A DNA stretch of 64,000 bases from an uncultured Chlorobiota bacterium. GTDB lineage: Bacteria > Bacteroidota > Ignavibacteria > UBA10030 > UBA6906. The stretch spans positions 1 through 64,000 of the forward strand of contig CAADGV010000045.1 in assembly GCA_900696645.1 (NCBI GenBank), given 5' to 3'. Shown piece after piece: positions 1-8,756 of the stretch; the stretch's first letter is position 1, and every line of letters starts with the position of its first letter. The translations under genes and the position numbers were made by a program. The notes under the pieces were generated by a model. The model was given only the letters and a program-made list of their open reading frames with translations, did not search any database and had not been told where the DNA came from.

Positions 1-52
1 ATTCGACACGTTTCAGCCCGTAGCCCTCTTTGCTCGGGTTGGATAGCGCCAT
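1..52 (-). CDS. 5' end of an unidentified minus-strand gene (partial)
   Basis: Seen: on the minus strand an AAAGGAGG Shine-Dalgarno sequence (about 61-68) lies about 8 bases before an ATG at 52, and an open frame MALSNPSKEGYGLKRVE runs off the window edge. Only 17 residues are visible, so no family can be named. The strong ribosome-binding site is the main reason to believe in it. It is divergent from the broken FG-GAP gene that follows. The alternative is chance, since the frame is short, but a perfect SD with good spacing directly before an ATG makes a real start likely. Confidence 0.5.
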   Translation of the reverse strand, partial: MALSNPSKEGYGLKRVE

Positions 53-69
53 AGAAATATCCTCCTTTC

Positions 70-1736
70 GTGAAGGAAATAGCTAATTCTAAATATTCCT
101 ATGGTCATTTGATACGAACTTACGATAAGGATGGAAATTATATAAGGAGGTGGGCTACTCGTTCGGGCAGCTACGGCAAAACGAAAAGAAAGACTTCGCG
201 ATTGCCCGTTCGGACTCCATTCACATTCACCGGAATGACCACGACGAGATTGAAACCTCTGTGTGGCAACGACTCGCCGTGGTGCAACGAGTATTGTTTG
301 GGGCCCGATAAACTGGCAGGACGCCTCGGAAGATCTCGTAGTTTCTACGGGAAGCAAAATAAAAATCTATAGAAATTCCAATGCCGATACTCTTATATCA
401 TCCCCTCTGATCACCATCTCTGCGTCGGCAGGCAAGATCGTGGTCGCACAGATGAATCAGAATCTCAACAATCCCAACCAGAATGATCGTTTCGATATTG
501 TCGGTTTTGATGGCAAGGAAGTGTCCATCTACTACAACAGCAACAACAACGATTTCGACACTCTACAGCTTCTTACTGCAAGCGATGACGTAAGCGATAT
601 TGCGGTCGGCGATCTCAATAATGACGGATGGAATGATCTCGTCATCGGATACCTTTCATATACCCCGCAAGTTGAAGTGTTCTTGAACGATGGATACGGT
701 AGGTTGGAAACGTCACCAACGTACTCATTTGAAGCTTCCTGCTGTTACACCAATGTCCTTGTCGGTATTGCTGACTTTGGCGGTCCCAATACTGACAGCA
801 CTCGGAACGACAGTTGGAACGACATTATTGTTGGCTCTCATGAAGGTCGAATAGGAATCCTCATCAATACCGGCTCTTCACCGTACTTTGAAGAGGAATT
901 TGCCCAGGAACAGAGCATTGGCGTCTCCGGATACGAATCGCTGAAGCAGATCAGGATTGCAGATGTTCAAAACAAAGATTGCAGATGTTCAAAACAAAGG
1001 CGGGCAAAGCGTTATCGCTTCCATAGCCGGTGGTGGCTTCTTCCAGAATGAATGGTCAACAGGAAGGATACATCTGTTCAAGCACGCAGGCAACCCGGCA
1101 CCTGCCCCGCCACTGGGAATAAGTGCCATCTCTGTTCCCAGGGGCTACGGCAATTACAACGATGCAAAGATCACGTGGCGCGCCAACATCGAACGAGATC
1201 TCGCGGGTTACGCACTGGAGCGTCGCATCACCGGCGTGTGCGGCAACGGAAACTGGTATGTGCTGGCACAACTCGACGAGTCAACCACGGAATATATCGA
1301 TGAGCTTTCAACCGTGGGCGGAAACAACTGCCTTGCTGAGTACAGAGTGAAGGCATTTGATGCAGAGGATCATTACTCCGACCCTTCCGCAGTGGTGCAG
1401 ATCGCATTCGGTAGTGACATTTGGAAAGCAAACGCGGATCAAGGCAACAAGCCCCGGGTCTATGCTCTCCATCCAGCATTCCCCAATCCCTTCAACCCTT
1501 CCACACAAATCAAGTTCGATTTGTCGGAGGATAGCTTCGTATCCCTGAATGCGTTTGATGTATTAGGAAGGAAGGTCAGCGAGATTGCCAACGGTCACTA
1601 CGCAGCGGGGTATCACTCAGCAACATGGGATGCGTCGAAGGTAGCCAGTGGTGTGTACTTTGCGCGGTTTACGGCAACCGATGGGAATGGAAACATGAGA
1701 CTGAACAAAGTCACGAAGTTATTGCTAACTAAATGA
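70..1736 (+). pseudogene. Broken FG-GAP/VCBS-repeat surface protein with T9SS sorting domain
   Basis: The reading jumps frame three times. From about 70 it runs in frame 1 (ending near TYDKDGNYI). From about 144 it continues in frame 3 (EVGYSFGQLRQNEKKDFAIA). From about 270 it is in frame 2, with FG-GAP-like units such as VGDLNNDGWNDLVIG. From about 978 it is in the frame that ends at 1736. The first two jumps each look like loss of one base; the third is a 22-bp tandem duplication. The C-terminal part holds an Ig/fibronectin-like stretch and a type A sorting domain (HPAFPNPFNPSTQIKF, then DVLGRKV and GVYFARF), so the product would be secreted by the type IX system and attached to or released from the cell surface. 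The true N-terminus is not visible. Either a decayed gene or indel errors near a contig end would explain this. Confidence 0.75.
956..999 (+). repeat. 22-bp perfect tandem duplication causing a frameshift
   Basis: ATTGCAGATGTTCAAAACAA followed by AG occurs twice in direct succession (956-977 and 978-999) inside the FG-GAP/T9SS gene. Because 22 is not a multiple of three, the second copy shifts the frame. Removing one copy restores a continuous reading IRIADVQNKGGQSVIA. The copies are identical, so the event is recent or is an assembly or sequencing artefact. Confidence 0.95.
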
Positions 1737-1864
1737 GCATGTGGCACATTCAACAGTCATTTCAACTCAAGAAACACCTGTAGTCTTCCGATAACCTCCA
1801 TAACGGGATTCCCCCTCAACGGAGTCGTTGACCTGTTCATTCATACATCATGCAAGGAGCAGAC

Positions 1865-2068
1865 ATGTCAATCAGCGGAATCTCCGGCAGCTCTGCACTC
1901 GGCGTGCTTACAAGCGCCGCCAGCGGCCACATGCAGCAACGGATTGCTGCCAAAGTGGTGATGGATCAGATGGAAAGTGAAGCGGAAATGGTGACAAAAC
2001 TCGTTGAGTCGAGTCCGTCAACCGCATCCTCTCCGGGCGTCGGCAAGCGTGTTGATGCCAGAGCATGA
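1865..2068 (+). CDS. Small YjfB-like protein (putative motility protein family)
   Basis: The protein is 67 residues. The start at 1865 is chosen over an in-frame ATG at 1850 because AAGGAG lies 5 bases before it. Ser/Gly-rich N-terminus (MSISGISGSSALG), then a predicted amphipathic helix (HMQQRIAAKVVMDQMESEAE), then a low-complexity Ser/Pro tail. This layout resembles the YjfB/'putative motility protein' family of very short proteins (MxIS...QQ...AVLKKALDxQ...LV), whose function is unknown. No signal peptide is seen. It stands alone: downstream comes a terminator and then an unrelated gene. The family assignment is a pattern judgement and moderately sure; that the gene is real is more certain. 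Confidence 0.6.
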   Translation: MSISGISGSSALGVLTSAASGHMQQRIAAKVVMDQMESEAEMVTKLVESSPSTASSPGVGKRVDARA

Positions 2069-2089
2069 TCATGTTCTGGAAAGAACGGG

Positions 2090-2121
2090 AGGCGGCTTCG
2101 GGTAAACAGGGGCCGCCTTTT
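2090..2121 (+). terminator. Rho-independent terminator after the YjfB-like gene
   Basis: The stem AGGCGGC (2090-2096) pairs with GCCGCCT (2112-2118), with a 15-base loop and a short T run. It lies 21 bases past the stop codon of the small gene. Confidence 0.7.
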
Positions 2122-2188
2122 ATGTTTCAGACACGTGTTGCACATTCCCTCCCGATTCTGTAGCTTCTTCTCCCAAAGGAGCAGCCTC

Positions 2189-2929
2189 ATGCCACAAACC
2201 CCCGATACCATTCTGCTGATTGCCGATATCAGCGGCTATACGAAATTCATGAAGCAGCACACGATCTCGGTCAGTCATGCGAAGCAGATTATTGTGCGTT
2301 TGCTGAAGGCAATTATCCAAACCTCGAAAGCGCCGCTCAAAGTTGCTGAGCTTGAGGGAGACGCGGTATTCCTCTACGCACGCGCAAACGATGGTGCTCT
2401 CTCCACCATTGCCGAAGACATCAAATCCCAGATGGTCGAATTCTTCAAAGCATTCGAGTCCGAGCTTGCGCAAATCAATTCACTCAAAACCTGCCCCTGT
2501 GATGCGTGTGAGCATGTTTCACGGCTTCAACTCAAACAGGTTGTTCACGCAGGGAATGTGGAGGTTGAGCAGATTGAGCAATTCGAAAAGCTGTTCGGGT
2601 TTGACGTGATTCTTGTTCATAAGTTGCTGAAGAACTCGATTCCCGCCCATGAGTATGTGATGATGACTCATCCGACGTATGATGCGCTTAGGGGATTCTA
2701 CGGTCTGGAACCGGAAACTCGTGTTGAAATATTCGATGATGTAGGGGAGGTGCGGACCATGGTATTCTATCCTGCGCAAATGAAGGAACAGCTCGAACCG
2801 AAGACTGTGGCAGCGGAGGCGTCCCTTCTCGACAAGGCAAGGTGGCGTTCATTCATCACATACAAAACTCTTGTTGATGTTGCCGGGCTATCGAAAGACA
2901 CAGACAAGTTTGACGGGCTGCCCAAATAA
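2189..2929 (+). CDS. DUF2652 family protein (adenylate-cyclase-like fold, no known activity)
   Basis: The protein is 246 residues. The start at 2189 is preferred because AAAGGAG lies upstream of it; an earlier in-frame ATG at 2135 has no such site. The N-terminus reads LLIADISGYTKFM, like the beta-alpha start of class III nucleotidyl cyclase-type domains, followed by ELEGDAVFLY, the second metal-site-like strand in cyclases. A Cys pair (CPCDAC) follows near residue 105. Members of DUF2652 are found as soluble proteins often annotated as adenylate cyclase-like; catalytic activity is not established. It is monocistronic, between a terminator and a thioredoxin gene about 100 bases downstream. 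No membrane segment is visible. Confidence 0.75.
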   Translation: MPQTPDTILLIADISGYTKFMKQHTISVSHAKQIIVRLLKAIIQTSKAPLKVAELEGDAVFLYARANDGALSTIAEDIKSQMVEFFKAFESELAQINSLKTCPCDACEHVSRLQLKQVVHAGNVEVEQIEQFEKLFGFDVILVHKLLKNSIPAHEYVMMTHPTYDALRGFYGLEPETRVEIFDDVGEVRTMVFYPAQMKEQLEPKTVAAEASLLDKARWRSFITYKTLVDVAGLSKDTDKFDGLPK

Positions 2930-3032
2930 CTGACATGCAGTCTTTTTGTGACCATGTCGGGAACATTTCTTGCCTATTTTTGTTATACTTTCCAAGGACT
3001 CAGTCAACATATCTTTCAACACGGAGAATTTC

Positions 3033-3509
3033 ATGAGAACAACCAACATAATCGGTTTTGTTTTGCTGCTTATCGCGCTTGCTTTCAGCCAATTATACGC
3101 ACAGAAAGCCCCCAACTTCAAGCTGAAGTCGCAAGACGGAAAGGTTGTTGAGCTGGCAAAACTGAAGGGCAAGGTTGTTGTCGTGAATTTCTGGGCAACG
3201 TGGTGCGGCCCCTGCCGGAAAGAGATTCCCGGTTTTATGGAAGTGTACAAGGATTACAAAGATAAGGGACTCGAGATTGTCGGCGTTTCCCTCGACCAAG
3301 ATGGATGGGATGTCGTGAAGCCGTATCTTGGCCGCATGCCGATTTCCTATCCGGTAGTTATTGGCGATGGTGCATTGGCGGATGCGTACGGAGGAATCAA
3401 CGCGATTCCGGCAACGTTTATTGTTGACAAACAGGGGAACGTTGCAAAAAAGCATATCGGCTATTTGAGCAAGCCTGATTTCGAAAAGATTGTTAAGAGT
3501 TTATTATAA
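3033..3509 (+). CDS. TlpA/ResA-type periplasmic thiol-disulfide oxidoreductase
   Basis: The protein is 158 residues. The start at 3033 (MRTTNIIGF) follows GGAGAATTTC and gives a clean signal peptide ending LYA|QKAPN; the longer in-frame ORF from 2970 would bury it. It has an AhpC/TSA-type thioredoxin fold with FWATWCGPC (catalytic Cys58 and Cys61) and a cis-Pro near residue 127 (NAIPATFIVD). Family role: reduction of disulfides in the periplasm, often in cytochrome c or metal-cofactor maturation. The substrate here cannot be told from sequence. A lipoprotein and a barrel protein follow within 25 bases and may be co-transcribed. Gln at +1 fits the pattern of other exported proteins in this window. 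Confidence 0.9.
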   Translation: MRTTNIIGFVLLLIALAFSQLYAQKAPNFKLKSQDGKVVELAKLKGKVVVVNFWATWCGPCRKEIPGFMEVYKDYKDKGLEIVGVSLDQDGWDVVKPYLGRMPISYPVVIGDGALADAYGGINAIPATFIVDKQGNVAKKHIGYLSKPDFEKIVKSLL

Positions 3510-3533
3510 TTCATCGTTCGGGGAAACGGCGTC

Positions 3534-3887
3534 ATGAAATACGCAAGTCTGTTTCTGATTGTTATGCTTGCCGGCTGCGTCCAGCCCGGCGATGACGCCG
3601 TGAACGCCCCCGGAAATCGCAATCCAGTTATTCAGTCGCTTACTGCATCTCCTTCATCAGTTGATGTTGGATCGAGTTCCACGATTACTGTTGTTGCCAC
3701 TGATCCGGAGAACCAACCTCTTTCGTACAGATGGTCTGCTTCAACGGGTGATATCATTGGTGAAGGCGCGTCAGTTCGGTTCAGCGCTTCGTTCTGCTGC
3801 CGCGGACCGAACTACGTTCAAGTGACGGTGAAGGACAACGCGGGTGGCAGCACAACACAACAGGTTGACGTCTTCATCAACTACTGA
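3534..3887 (+). CDS. Lipoprotein with a single PKD/cadherin-like domain
   Basis: The protein is 117 residues. The N-terminus MKYASLFLIVMLAGCVQ is a classic type II signal peptide with the lipobox Cys at about residue 15. After a short linker one immunoglobulin-like domain follows (VQSLTASPSSV-type start, then ATDPENQPLSYRWSAS, then a DNAGGSTTQQVDV end), the usual spacing of PKD and cadherin-like domains. A CC pair sits near residue 91. It lies 24 bases after the thioredoxin gene and overlaps or abuts the next gene. Function is unknown; a structural or binding role at the outer membrane is inferred. Confidence 0.8.
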   Translation: MKYASLFLIVMLAGCVQPGDDAVNAPGNRNPVIQSLTASPSSVDVGSSSTITVVATDPENQPLSYRWSASTGDIIGEGASVRFSASFCCRGPNYVQVTVKDNAGGSTTQQVDVFINY

Positions 3888-3906
3888 ATCATCATCCGGC
3901 CCTGCT

Positions 3907-4866
3907 TTGAAATCGGCTTCTTTCTTTCTTCTCATTCTCATTTCAATTCTCGCAACCCCTGAACTCGCATCCGCTCAAGGGTGTTGTACGGCATCGGCAA
4001 CGTCGTTAAGGGGATTGGAGGGTGGGGCGTGGAATGCCGGTCTGCTCAACATCGGCGTCAACTATCAGTACAATTCCCTCACAACAACGTACAACGAACG
4101 GGCTCGCATCGACGATCCGTTACGGCGTACGGCGGCTGTCAGCTACTTCACGCTCTCCGCCGAGTACGGATTGAGTAAGCGTGTTTCAATCTTCGGCAGT
4201 GTCGGATTCAGCGACAAGTCCCGTGAAATAACGGTACGAAACAGCCTGACACTCTTTGACGAAACTTCGACGTTTCGTGCTTCAGGTTTCGGCGACATGC
4301 TACTTCTCTTCAAGTATCAACTTATTCCCGTTTCGATTACGTCGCCATTCGGGATGGCAATCGGCGCTGGCGCAAGTTTGCCGACGGGAAGCTTCACGAA
4401 AGAACGAAACGGTGTTCAGCTTTCAATCGACTTGCAGCCGGGTACCGGTGCAATCGGACTGCTTGGCTGGATTCATGCTTCGCATTTCTTTCAGTACGCA
4501 GGCATACAGTTGTCGGCGACGGCAACGTACAAGTATTCGGGAGTGAATTTGGACGGGTATCGAGTCGGCGATGAGCTTCTCACAGTTTTAGGCGGAGAGT
4601 ATCGGGCCGGCGAGAATTTCGGATTTCATATTCAGCTTCGAAGCCGCTTTGCGGGTTTGGATTACGCCAATCGCCGGGTTCTGACGGCAACAGGCGGCAC
4701 CTACCATGACGTTCTGCCTTCAATCGTGTATTACGACGGGCCGTCGTTTGTGCGTGTGTTTTCCCAGCTTCCGGTTTACAGAAATGTCAAGGGCATTCAG
4801 CTTACGCTCACCTATCTCTTAGGGGTAGAGTACACATATACGCTTGATCTCAGCGGCGACGATTAG
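3907..4866 (+). CDS. Outer-membrane beta-barrel protein, unknown substrate
   Basis: The proposed start is TTG at 3907, giving a clean signal peptide (LKSASFFLLILISILATPEL) cleaved at ASA|QGCC. The ATG at 3844 would overlap the previous gene by 44 bases and add a polar N-terminus that spoils the signal. The mature protein of about 295 residues is made of alternating amphipathic strands (NIGVNYQYNSL, FTLSAEYGLS, and others), resembling transporter-type barrels of the phenol-degradation/OmpA-like class. It begins with a CC pair (GCCTAS), as the preceding lipoprotein also contains one. The three-gene set (thioredoxin, lipoprotein, barrel) may act together in thiol or metal handling, but that is inference. 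Confidence 0.7.
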   Translation: MKSASFFLLILISILATPELASAQGCCTASATSLRGLEGGAWNAGLLNIGVNYQYNSLTTTYNERARIDDPLRRTAAVSYFTLSAEYGLSKRVSIFGSVGFSDKSREITVRNSLTLFDETSTFRASGFGDMLLLFKYQLIPVSITSPFGMAIGAGASLPTGSFTKERNGVQLSIDLQPGTGAIGLLGWIHASHFFQYAGIQLSATATYKYSGVNLDGYRVGDELLTVLGGEYRAGENFGFHIQLRSRFAGLDYANRRVLTATGGTYHDVLPSIVYYDGPSFVRVFSQLPVYRNVKGIQLTLTYLLGVEYTYTLDLSGDD

Positions 4867-5001
4867 CTGCAGAGAATGCCGCTCAGATCGCTTGCTGGCC
4901 GAACATTCTTTCCCAATTCTTCTCAAGACTCTCGTTGAACCGATACGCGGGAAATCGTATATTGAAGCAAATCATTCCGTAACCATCTACCCAAACCAAC
5001 A

Positions 5002-5943
5002 ATGAACGAGAAATCCAACGAAGAGAAGCTGGCAGAATTCGAAGCACGTGTCGCCCGCGGCGAGAAAGTCGAGCCCGGCGATTGGATGCCCGACGACTAT
5101 CGCAAAACGCTTATTCGCATGATCGGGCAACATGCCCACAGCGAAATCGTGGGCCAGTTGCCGGAAGGGAAATGGATTCCGTACGCGCCGGGATTCCGCC
5201 GCAAGCTGACGCTGATTGCGAAAGTGCAGGACGAAGCCGGGCACGGACAGCTATTGTACCGCGCCGCAGAAACTCTCGGAAAATCCCGTGAGGAAATGTT
5301 GGAGGAATTGCTTGCAGGCAAGGCAAAGTACGCGAATGTTTTCAACTATCCGACGCCGTCGTGGGCCGATGTCGGTGTGATCGGCTGGCTGGTTGATATG
5401 GCAGCAGTCGTGAATCAAACAATGCTTCAGCAGTCTTCATACGGCCCTTATGCTCGGGCAATGAAGCGCATCTGTTACGAAGAGTCGTTTCACATCAAGC
5501 AGGGGTATGATTTAGTCGCTACGCTTGCGAAAGGAACGCCGGAACAGAAAGCAATGGTGCAGCAGGCAATCGACCGCTGGTGGTACCCGACGCTCATGAT
5601 GTCCGGTCCCCCCGATCATCTCTCGGCACACACGGCGCAGTCGATGAAGTGGAGAATCAAAACCAAAACCAATGAGCAGGTTCGTCAGGAATATGTTGAT
5701 TTGATCGTTCCGCAAATCCGGGCGCTCGGGCTCACCGTCCCTGATGAGAACTGCCACTATGATGAAAAATCCGGCCACTGGCATTACACGCAACCGGATT
5801 GGGAAGAGTTGAGGCGTGTTGTTAACGGTGACGGGCCGATGAACAAGGAGCGGCTTGCTGTTCGACGCAAGGCTCATGAAGATGGCAGGTGGGTACGCGA
5901 GGCGCTGGCTGCAAAACAACGTCAGAAGGAAGCAGTTGCATGA
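5002..5943 (+). CDS. paaA: Phenylacetyl-CoA epoxidase, catalytic subunit A
   Basis: The protein is 313 residues, full length for PaaA. It is a ferritin-like di-iron oxygenase that converts phenylacetyl-CoA to the ring-1,2-epoxide. The iron ligand motifs are visible: QDEAGHGQ (about residues 76-83) and [10 protein letters not shown] (about 159-168). First gene of an operon with paaB, paaC and paaD whose ends overlap by a few bases. The C-terminus runs into the ATGA overlap with paaB. PaaA acts with PaaC as the catalytic pair, in the cytoplasm, in aerobic phenylacetate or phenylalanine breakdown. No promoter was identified in the 135 bases upstream. Confidence 0.97.
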   Translation: MNEKSNEEKLAEFEARVARGEKVEPGDWMPDDYRKTLIRMIGQHAHSEIVGQLPEGKWIPYAPGFRRKLTLIAKVQDEAGHGQLLYRAAETLGKSREEMLEELLAGKAKYANVFNYPTPSWADVGVIGWLVDMAAVVNQTMLQQSSYGPYARAMKRICYEESFHIKQGYDLVATLAKGTPEQKAMVQQAIDRWWYPTLMMSGPPDHLSAHTAQSMKWRIKTKTNEQVRQEYVDLIVPQIRALGLTVPDENCHYDEKSGHWHYTQPDWEELRRVVNGDGPMNKERLAVRRKAHEDGRWVREALAAKQRQKEAVA

Positions 5944-6227
5944 CAGACACCCAGTTTGACACGTTCGAGGTGTTTCATCAGAAAAAGAAGGGAGACCCGC
6001 ACATTCATGTCGGTTCCGTGCATGCGCCTGACCCGCAGATTGCGCTTCAATATGCACGAGATCAATTCGCCCGCCGTCTTCCGTGCGTCAGTTTGTGGGT
6101 TGTGAATTCCAAGCATGTTATTGCAACCGACTATCAGGACGAACGCTTCTTCAACATTACTCTTGACAAATCTTACAGAGACCCCAAAGATTTCGATGCG
6201 CCACTGAAAGAGGAGACGCCGGGGTGA
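5940..6227 (+). CDS. paaB: Phenylacetyl-CoA epoxidase subunit B
   Basis: The protein is 95 residues. The start at 5940 is set by the ATGA overlap with the paaA stop; the frame is open upstream to 5889 but those residues are the paaA shadow. The sequence [20 protein letters not shown] followed by alanine-rich helix [12 protein letters not shown] is typical PaaB. It lacks catalytic residues; in the family it bridges PaaAC heterodimers into the larger complex. It overlaps paaC by the four bases GTGA. Confidence 0.95.
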   Translation: MTDTQFDTFEVFHQKKKGDPHIHVGSVHAPDPQIALQYARDQFARRLPCVSLWVVNSKHVIATDYQDERFFNITLDKSYRDPKDFDAPLKEETPG

Positions 6228-7021
6228 ACGACTCTGCAACAGGATTTCCCCGCGAGGCGTTGAAGACGTTTCTGCTTGCCCTCGCCGATGACGAACTGAT
6301 GTTGGGTCACCGCGATTCCGAATGGACCGGCTACGGCCCTCTTCTTGAAGAGGATATTGCACTTTCCAACATCTCACAGGATGAACTGGGGCATTCGCTT
6401 GTATGGTTCAGTCTGTACGAGCAACTTGGCGGCAAATCGCCCGACGCAATGGCCTTTGAGCGATCGTGGAATGAATTCACGTGCTGCAGGTTTGTAACGT
6501 ACCCGAAAGGCGATTTCGCCTATACGGTAGTCCGGCAATACTTGTTCGATGAAGCAGAGCAGGTTCGTCTGCGAGCGCTGGCTCATTCCGCGTATCTGCC
6601 AATGAGAGAAGCCTCGGCAAAGATATTGCGTGAAGAGGCGTACCATCTCATGCACGCACAGGGACTCGTTGAGAGATTGGGCGATGCGACCGAAGAGAGC
6701 CATGCACGCATGCAAGCTGCGGTTGATGCCGCATTTCCGCAAGCGCTGGGAATGTTTGAGGAAATTGGCGGGGAAGATGAGTTGGTTAGGGCGGCGATTT
6801 TTCCAGGGAACGAAGACTTACAGGCCGAATGGCTGAAGCGTGTTGTTCCGGTTTTGACAGGCGCGTCGCTTCTTGTTCCTGCAAAGGAAATGAATGGTGC
6901 ATACGATACTCACACACAGCCGGATTTTGGTGGAAGAAAGAAGAACCACACGGAACATCTGCAGCAATTGGTTGAAGATTTGCAATCGGTATACCGGATT
7001 GCACCGGGAGCAAAGTGGTGA
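6224..7021 (+). CDS. paaC: Phenylacetyl-CoA epoxidase, structural subunit C
   Basis: The protein is 265 residues, starting with GTG at 6224 that overlaps the paaB stop. It has a ferritin-like four-helix fold with the remnant ligand motifs QDELGHS (about residue 50) and REEAYHLMH (about 135). In the family PaaC pairs with PaaA and is needed for activity, although the iron is held by PaaA. The stop codon overlaps the paaD start as TGATG, a sign of translational coupling. Confidence 0.96.
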   Translation: MNDSATGFPREALKTFLLALADDELMLGHRDSEWTGYGPLLEEDIALSNISQDELGHSLVWFSLYEQLGGKSPDAMAFERSWNEFTCCRFVTYPKGDFAYTVVRQYLFDEAEQVRLRALAHSAYLPMREASAKILREEAYHLMHAQGLVERLGDATEESHARMQAAVDAAFPQALGMFEEIGGEDELVRAAIFPGNEDLQAEWLKRVVPVLTGASLLVPAKEMNGAYDTHTQPDFGGRKKNHTEHLQQLVEDLQSVYRIAPGAKW

Positions 7022-7512
7022 TGGAAAAGGCGATGATTGATCAGACTACAATTTGGCAGGAACTCGGCAAAATCACCGATCCGGAGATACCCGTTCTTAC
7101 GTTGGTTGAGATGCAAGTCATCCGCAGCGTGGCGGTTTCAGAAGACGGGGTGAAAGTCGTGATCTCACCGACGTTCGTCGGATGCCCGGCCATGGAACAC
7201 ATGAAGGGGGAAATCCGGTCAGTGCTTGCGGCTCTCGGTTGCGAAAATGTTTCGATAGAAACGACGTTTACGCCTCCGTGGTCAACAGATATGCTGGAGC
7301 CGGAAGTGAAGGAAAAGTTGCGGGCTTTCGGCATTGCCCCTCCACCGAAGAATGAAGGCGAACTTGTTGCAGTACTGCAATTGCCGGTGGCATGCCCGTT
7401 TTGCAACTCCACACACACACATCTCGACAGTCCTTTCGGGGCGACACTCTGCAAACAAATTTACTACTGCGACAATTGCCGACAGTCGTTCGAGCGCTTC
7501 AAGCCGATTTGA
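7021..7512 (+). CDS. paaD: PaaD, MIP18-type maturation factor of the epoxidase
   Basis: The protein is 163 residues from ATG 7021; GTG 7015 in the same frame is an alternative. The N-terminal DUF59/MIP18 domain begins ITDPEIPVLTLVEM with a conserved GCPAMEHM segment. The C-terminal zinc ribbon carries CPFCNST and YYCDNCRQSF. In the family it helps assemble the Fe-S or metal centres of the complex. The operon ends here with a strong terminator, so the reductase gene paaE, which normally follows paaD, is missing from this locus. Confidence 0.95.
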   Translation: MEKAMIDQTTIWQELGKITDPEIPVLTLVEMQVIRSVAVSEDGVKVVISPTFVGCPAMEHMKGEIRSVLAALGCENVSIETTFTPPWSTDMLEPEVKEKLRAFGIAPPPKNEGELVAVLQLPVACPFCNSTHTHLDSPFGATLCKQIYYCDNCRQSFERFKPI

Positions 7513-7536
7513 TTGAACAGAGTTGATTAGAAACAG

Positions 7537-7566
7537 AAAAGCCGACCCGAAGGTCGGCTTTTTGTT
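7537..7566 (+). terminator. Terminator of the paaABCD operon
   Basis: The perfect stem GCCGACC (7541-7547) / GGTCGGC (7552-7558) with CGAA tetraloop, extended by A/T pairing and followed by TTTTTGTTT. It closes the paa operon, and the next gene is on the opposite strand. Confidence 0.9.
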
Positions 7567-7585
7567 TAGTGGTCAAGATCTCTGC

Positions 7586-8584
7586 TTACATCGTCAATAG
7601 GAAGTACTGGACAAGTTTCACAAGGGTTGCAGAATTTCTGATGTCCTGATTGTGATAATCAGTCCACAAGTATTTGCCCGTACCTACGTAATTCTCAACA
7701 ATGACGCCGACTTCAGGCGACGTATTCTTGATGACGCCATATACTTTTGCGTTGGTCGGGAGATTGGAGAATTTCTCATATCCCGATAGACGTCGTGAAT
7801 CGAGCGAGGTTGCCCAGCTTGCCACCGAGAAACCGACGAAATTCGACAAATTGGCGTCAATGATTTTCAGCGTATCGGTTGATGGGCTTCCTTGATTGTT
7901 GAACTGTGTGTAGAATGTTGACCATATTCTCTGCAGGTGGAAATAGTTGTAATGGCCACCGTACATCTTTCCGCCGCTCTCAATGTACCTGCCGTACACT
8001 CTGGACAACAACGCATAGGCGGAGCCACCCTCTGTGCCGCCATGGCAATTCGAGAAGATCAGTGTGTATTGCTTCAAGAAGTTGAGGAATCGTGTGGAAT
8101 CCACGTTAGCGGAATCCCGCATTGCATTAATTGTTGTGGAATCGTACGAACTGAATCCAACAATGCGAAGAACAGTTTCCAATTGTTCGGCGCTCGCTTT
8201 TATGACAAGAACCCTGACCGTAGTGTTCTGAGCCAGCCTGATTGTGCCGGCATTCGTTCCCGCCGGATTTGCCGCGACATTCACAGGAATTTCGGCGAGA
8301 AACGCCGACCCGATGGAGGCAATAAGAACCTGTTGTCCAGCAGGCGACTGTATTGTTGCCATGCCGGCTGCATCCGTGAAGGCGGAGAACTTCGGGTCGT
8401 TCGAGGGCGGGTTCTTCAATGTCAGCAAGGCGCCACCCTGCGGATCTCCCTGCGGATTCAAGACAAGTGCTGTGACCGGATATGTGGCATCGGGATTGGC
8501 CGGATCATCTTTCTTACATCCGACTATGAGCGTTCCCATCACAAGCAGAACAGTGAGCGCAACAAACAAAAAATGACGCTTCAT
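7586..8584 (-). CDS. Lipoprotein with carboxypeptidase-regulatory-like and ThuA-like (GATase-fold) domains
   Basis: The protein is 332 residues. Type II signal peptide ends LIVGCKKDD. Residues about 35-125 look like a carboxypeptidase-regulatory/TonB-plug-type beta domain (ALVLNPQGDPQGGALLTL). The C-terminal half has the pattern of class I glutamine-amidotransferase-like (ThuA/DJ-1-like) domains: LIFSNCHGGTEGG with a Cys in the nucleophile-elbow position, then GRYIESGGKMYGGHYNYF and a late VGVIVENYVGTGKYLWTDYH. Function is unknown. It is a single gene on the minus strand facing the paa terminator. The domain call is from pattern and would need a profile search; the lipoprotein call is firm. 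Confidence 0.65.
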   Translation of the reverse strand: MKRHFLFVALTVLLVMGTLIVGCKKDDPANPDATYPVTALVLNPQGDPQGGALLTLKNPPSNDPKFSAFTDAAGMATIQSPAGQQVLIASIGSAFLAEIPVNVAANPAGTNAGTIRLAQNTTVRVLVIKASAEQLETVLRIVGFSSYDSTTINAMRDSANVDSTRFLNFLKQYTLIFSNCHGGTEGGSAYALLSRVYGRYIESGGKMYGGHYNYFHLQRIWSTFYTQFNNQGSPSTDTLKIIDANLSNFVGFSVASWATSLDSRRLSGYEKFSNLPTNAKVYGVIKNTSPEVGVIVENYVGTGKYLWTDYHNQDIRNSATLVKLVQYFLLTM

Positions 8585-8756
8585 ACAAAGTACCTCCCCT
8601 TATATTTGAATTTTGATGAAAGTAACTTATGGATATGATGTTGCTCACCGCGGACCCGATGAGACTAAGGCGATTGTTTTATCCACAAGAAAATTACGGA
8701 AAACCCGTTCATCAAGTGTGACTTGGCGCAATCGCAGCAATAATTCAGCCTACTGT

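Noticed and set aside
7937-8638. 233-residue plus-strand frame
   Set aside because: Antisense to the lipoprotein gene with clear signal peptide and domains.
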